From contig CAZRWH010000056.1 in the NCBI GenBank assembly GCA_964603905.1, positions 1-5,421 on the forward strand: a DNA stretch of 5,421 nucleotides, given 5' to 3'. This document shows, in pieces, positions 5,409 to 5,421 of the stretch. Below the pieces are notes generated by a model. That model had not been told where the DNA came from. It searched no databases and saw only the letters and a list, made by a program, of their open reading frames with translations. Source of the DNA: CAZRWH01 sp964603905 (GTDB lineage: Bacteria; Patescibacteriota; Gracilibacteria; UBA1369; UBA12470). Each line of letters opens with the position of its first letter. The stretch's first letter is position 1. The translations under genes and the position numbers were made by a program.

Positions 5409-5421
5409 GAAAAACCGTTTC
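5409..5421 (+). other. Probable left arm of a second post-gene hairpin, cut by the window edge
   Basis: The heptamers are followed by GAA, four bases, then CGTTTC at the last base of the window. After yidC the heptamers are followed by GAA, three bases and CGTTTC, which opens the perfect stem-loop at 3913-3931. The missing right half is therefore predicted to continue as a similar hairpin. This is inferred from one parallel case. Confidence 0.4.

Overview
The window looks like a low-GC bacterial chromosome segment from a Candidate Phyla Radiation (Patescibacteria)-type genome. The evidence is a compact ribosomal/RNase P/insertase cluster without yidD, reduced-length Jag and YidC proteins, almost no Shine-Dalgarno sequences, and a protein with S-layer homology (SLH) domains fused to an RlpA barrel. 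SLH-rich Peregrinibacteria-like lineages would fit, but the lineage is an inference. No in-frame TGA occurs in the genes, so the standard bacterial code applies.

Layout. Bases 1-1886 (minus strand) hold the first 628 codons of a large membrane protein that runs off the left edge. It has a degenerate PP2C-like phosphatase domain inside the cell, one transmembrane helix, a short coiled coil and an extracellular beta-propeller-like region. Bases 1887-2090 are a divergent intergenic region with a phased heptamer repeat, an A8 tract and a near-consensus sigma-70 promoter firing rightwards. On the plus strand follow rpmH (2091-2228), rnpA (2315-2647), yidC (2652-3884), jag/khpB (3970-4434) and the SLH-RlpA cell-wall protein (4436-5374).

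How the genes fit together. rpmH-rnpA-yidC-jag is the conserved cluster seen near the replication origin in many bacteria: ribosomal protein L34, the RNase P protein, the membrane insertase and a KH-R3H RNA-binding protein. Here it continues, after a single base, into a secreted wall-binding protein with an RlpA-type lytic transglycosylase-like fold. Jag/KhpB (EloR) of Streptococcus pneumoniae controls cell elongation together with the lytic transglycosylase MltG, so this linkage is suggestive.

The most unusual non-coding feature is a family of heptamer tandem repeats beginning GAC. They occur in three gaps: upstream of the rpmH promoter, after yidC and after the SLH-RlpA gene. The two downstream copies overlap a stop codon and lead into the same CGTTTC sequence. 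After yidC this opens a perfect 8-bp hairpin; the other copy is cut by the window edge. The plus strand is C-rich over G on both sides of the divergent gap, so the skew does not flip there and the gap is unlikely to be the replication origin.
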